Source of the DNA: an uncultured Clostridia bacterium
Lineage (GTDB): Bacteria; Bacillota; Clostridia; Saccharofermentanales; Saccharofermentanaceae
Reading direction: 5' to 3'
Assembly: GCA_937876985.1 (NCBI GenBank)
Contig: CALEFT010000051.1
Span: 1-6,760, forward strand
DNA length: 6,760 nucleotides
Program-made: the position numbers and the translations under genes
Shown: one piece after another, positions 5,092 through 6,760 of the stretch
Position numbering within the stretch: position 1 is the stretch's first letter
How the letters are laid out: the number at the start of each line of letters is the position of its first letter
The notes under the pieces: model-generated
Database searches by the model: none
What the model was told of the DNA's origin: nothing
The model's input: the letters and a program-made list of their open reading frames with translations, nothing else

Positions 5092-6492
5092 ATGACAGAG
5101 AAAGAAAGATACAATAGAGACAAAGCCTCCGTAATGGCAATGATTAAGTACATTTTGTTTGTGCTTATTGCGATTGTGCTGGTCTTTGGTGCGACAAGGC
5201 TGATCCTCATTCTCGTTCCGTTTCTTGTTGGCTTCATTCTCGCGAAGACAAGTAATATGATTGCAAAGCCTATTGTAAAGCTCATTAGTGGCAAAAGCGC
5301 GAAGAAGGGCATTAATCCAGAGAAGGCGCACGAGCTTACAATGAAGGCAACTTCAACTACGAAGCCTAGTGTTTTTCAGCAGATTTTCCGTCCAAATAGC
5401 GACAAGCCGAAGCGAAGCCTTACTACACGCGTCTCGCTTGTGATTTATGTTCTCATTTTACTTGCGCTACTGCTCGTATGCGTCTTGTGCATTACTGAAG
5501 CAGTAATTCAGGCAAATAACGTTATAGATAAGGCTGTCGAGATAACTAATGACCTCGATTATGAGAACTTCAATATTGATTTCCTAGACCAATTCAGCAC
5601 CGAAAATGGTGGAATGTTCCCACCAGAAATCTTGCAGATGGTCGAAGATACTGCAATCGACTTCATCGAGGATATCGCAGCGCGAGTACCGACAGTAGTC
5701 TCCTCTGCAATTACTTGGGTATGGAACCTCATCGGAGACTTGCCAGTTGCTTTGTTTGTAATAATCTGCGTAATCTTAAGCGGATATTACTTCATCAGTG
5801 ATGGACCAGCCGTAATGAAATTCTACTTGAAGTCGGTCCCAAACAAGTCCTTCCGCAAGAGATCTTTCACACTTATAAACGACCTATCTCTTACACTATT
5901 CCGTGTACTTGGTGGATATTTGTCGCTCCTAATAATCACTGGAGTAGAGGCGTTCCTCGTATATTCTATCGCACGAGTTCCGTATTCTGTGCTTTTCGCA
6001 TCGATTACTGCAATACTTGATTTCTTGCCGGTACTTGGCATCGCAGTAACCTTCTGGCCACTAATTATCTATTTCGTGGTCAAGGGCAATATCGTATCTG
6101 CAATAATTCTACTCGTTGGTATGATGCTCATGACTATCATCCGAAGAGTTATCGAACCACTAATTCTTGGCAAATCGATGAAGATTCACCCACTCTTCAC
6201 ACTCATTGGAATGATTGTCGGACTATACATCTGGGGTGGAATCGGCTTCCTACTCGGACCAACGGTTCTTATCATCATCATCCAAATCGCAAAGAGCTTC
6301 AAGATTGACAAGAAATTCTCATCATTCCTCTCACGAATTCTCGAGAACTTTATGCGCGACGACGATGACGACAATAATGATGGTAGTTCTAACGGTGGCA
6401 AGAATTCTAAGAAAGCAAAGGCTACATCTTCTGATGAACTAACTAATGAAGAACTTGATGAGTTAGAAGAAATGATGGGAGATAAAGAATAA
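5092..6492 (+). CDS. AI-2E family transporter (YtvI-like)
   Basis: This 466-aa membrane protein belongs to the AI-2E/YtvI/PerM family, whose members include autoinducer-2 exporters, Na+/H+ antiporters and a sporulation protein; the substrate cannot be told here. Family signatures are DFLPVLGIAVTFWPL (310-324) and the run from RRVIEPLILGK (351-361) through HPLFTLIGMIVGLYIWGGIGFLLGP (366-390). Hydrophobic segments lie near 16-51 (paired), 114-138, 217-236, 272-294, 298-330, 334-350 and 366-400. Residues 139-216 form the usual extracytoplasmic amphipathic region. Two parts look extended: a Lys-rich cytoplasmic loop (66-113), and an acidic C-terminal tail (422-466) opening with five consecutive aspartates, then a Gly/Ser/Lys stretch and a Glu-rich end. 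AAGGGAG (5077-5083) lies 8 nt before the ATG, inside the end of the previous gene, implying coupled translation. It is the last gene before the terminator. Confidence 0.9.
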   Translation: MTEKERYNRDKASVMAMIKYILFVLIAIVLVFGATRLILILVPFLVGFILAKTSNMIAKPIVKLISGKSAKKGINPEKAHELTMKATSTTKPSVFQQIFRPNSDKPKRSLTTRVSLVIYVLILLALLLVCVLCITEAVIQANNVIDKAVEITNDLDYENFNIDFLDQFSTENGGMFPPEILQMVEDTAIDFIEDIAARVPTVVSSAITWVWNLIGDLPVALFVIICVILSGYYFISDGPAVMKFYLKSVPNKSFRKRSFTLINDLSLTLFRVLGGYLSLLIITGVEAFLVYSIARVPYSVLFASITAILDFLPVLGIAVTFWPLIIYFVVKGNIVSAIILLVGMMLMTIIRRVIEPLILGKSMKIHPLFTLIGMIVGLYIWGGIGFLLGPTVLIIIIQIAKSFKIDKKFSSFLSRILENFMRDDDDDNNDGSSNGGKNSKKAKATSSDELTNEELDELEEMMGDKE

Positions 6493-6545
6493 CAGCAGAC
6501 ATATACTATATTGTTATTCTTTGTAAGTATTAAAGAACAGACTCT

Positions 6546-6590
6546 CGACTCATATGAATCTACGTTTGGGGATTTATATGAGTCGTTTTT
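6546..6590 (+). terminator. Operon intrinsic terminator
   Basis: A 15-bp stem, CGACTCATATGAATC (6546-6560) with GATTTATATGAGTCG (6571-6585), closes a 10-nt loop and is followed at once by TTTTT. Its only non-Watson-Crick pair (6556/6575) is a G-U wobble on the plus strand. It lies 53 nt after the AI-2E gene stop and ends the plus-strand operon. Confidence 0.92.
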
Positions 6591-6712
6591 ATGTGATAAG
6601 TTTCATTATGAGTAAGACTTTGTCAGGTAAATGAAACGACAGAGAATATTGGTTCTTCATGTTTTATGAGATTGGATTTGTTAAGTTTTTTACAATGATG
6701 CACATGGCTTCC

Positions 6713-6753
6713 GTCAACAGTTTTGTCAACAAAAACAGGTCAATCTGTTGACA
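6713..6753. promoter_or_regulatory. GTCAACA repeat cluster with -35-like box
   Basis: GTCAACA occurs directly at 6713-6719 and 6725-6731 and inverted (TGTTGAC) at 6746-6752. The outer pair extends to an 8-bp perfect inverted repeat, GTCAACAG/CTGTTGAC. The inverted copy contains TTGACA (6748-6753), a perfect -35 hexamer on the plus strand whose -10 would fall beyond the window edge. This looks like the operator and promoter of a downstream gene. The rest of 6591-6712 shows no gene. Confidence 0.45.
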
Positions 6754-6760
6754 GATTTGT

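Noticed and set aside
4875..5312. Minus-strand 145-codon hydrophobic open frame
   Set aside because: It overlaps the ends of two well-supported plus-strand genes. Its hydrophobicity is the usual mirror of membrane-protein coding sequence.
6600..6637. GTTTCAT/ATGAAAC inverted repeat after the operon terminator
   Set aside because: Seven-bp arms with a 24-nt loop and no T-tract are expected by chance in AT-rich DNA.
6694..6750. Short plus-strand frame starting ATGATG near the right edge
   Set aside because: It stops after 18 codons, has no ribosome binding site and runs through the GTCAACA repeat cluster.

Overview
The window looks like a chromosomal segment from a low-to-moderate G+C Gram-positive bacterium, most likely a Clostridia member and possibly Lachnospiraceae. 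The signs are AGGAGG-type ribosome binding sites, a near-consensus sigma-A promoter with 17-bp spacing, hairpin-plus-T-tract terminators, a clostridial-style prepilin peptidase and a YtvI/AI-2E-type membrane protein. The taxonomic placement is inferred from style and was not tested by any search. No IS element, CRISPR array, rRNA or tRNA was seen.

Layout. Positions 1-423 are non-coding, AT-rich and unusually full of inverted repeats; the right end of this gap holds the terminator of the gene that follows. Positions 424-2814 (minus strand) encode a complete glycogen phosphorylase (glgP, 796 aa) with its own promoter at 2868-2896. A 253-bp divergent intergenic region (2815-3067) holds that promoter, a weaker plus-strand promoter candidate and small palindromes. 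Three plus-strand genes follow: an A24-family prepilin peptidase (3068-3952), a polytopic membrane protein that resembles a CPBP (CAAX-protease-like) fold without its catalytic residues (4030-5088), and an AI-2E family transporter-like protein (5092-6492). A strong terminator lies at 6546-6590. The last 170 bp are non-coding and end in a cluster of GTCAACA repeats with a -35-like TTGACA, probably the control region of a gene beyond the window.

Working together. GlgP releases glucose-1-phosphate from stored alpha-glucan and is transcribed alone. The three plus-strand genes have no terminator between them, and the last two are only 3 nt apart, so they probably form one transcript. All three products are integral membrane proteins, but no pilin, secretion ATPase or known pathway partner is present, so their shared role is unknown.

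Most notable signals: (1) the glgP leader, where a strong Shine-Dalgarno 24 nt from the ATG is followed directly by a C(UUCG)G tetraloop hairpin that would bring it to a near-usable distance, as in phage T4 gene 38; (2) the apparently catalytically dead CPBP-like protein between a prepilin peptidase and an AI-2E protein; (3) the clustered inverted repeats in the left gap; (4) the GTCAACA repeat cluster at the right edge.
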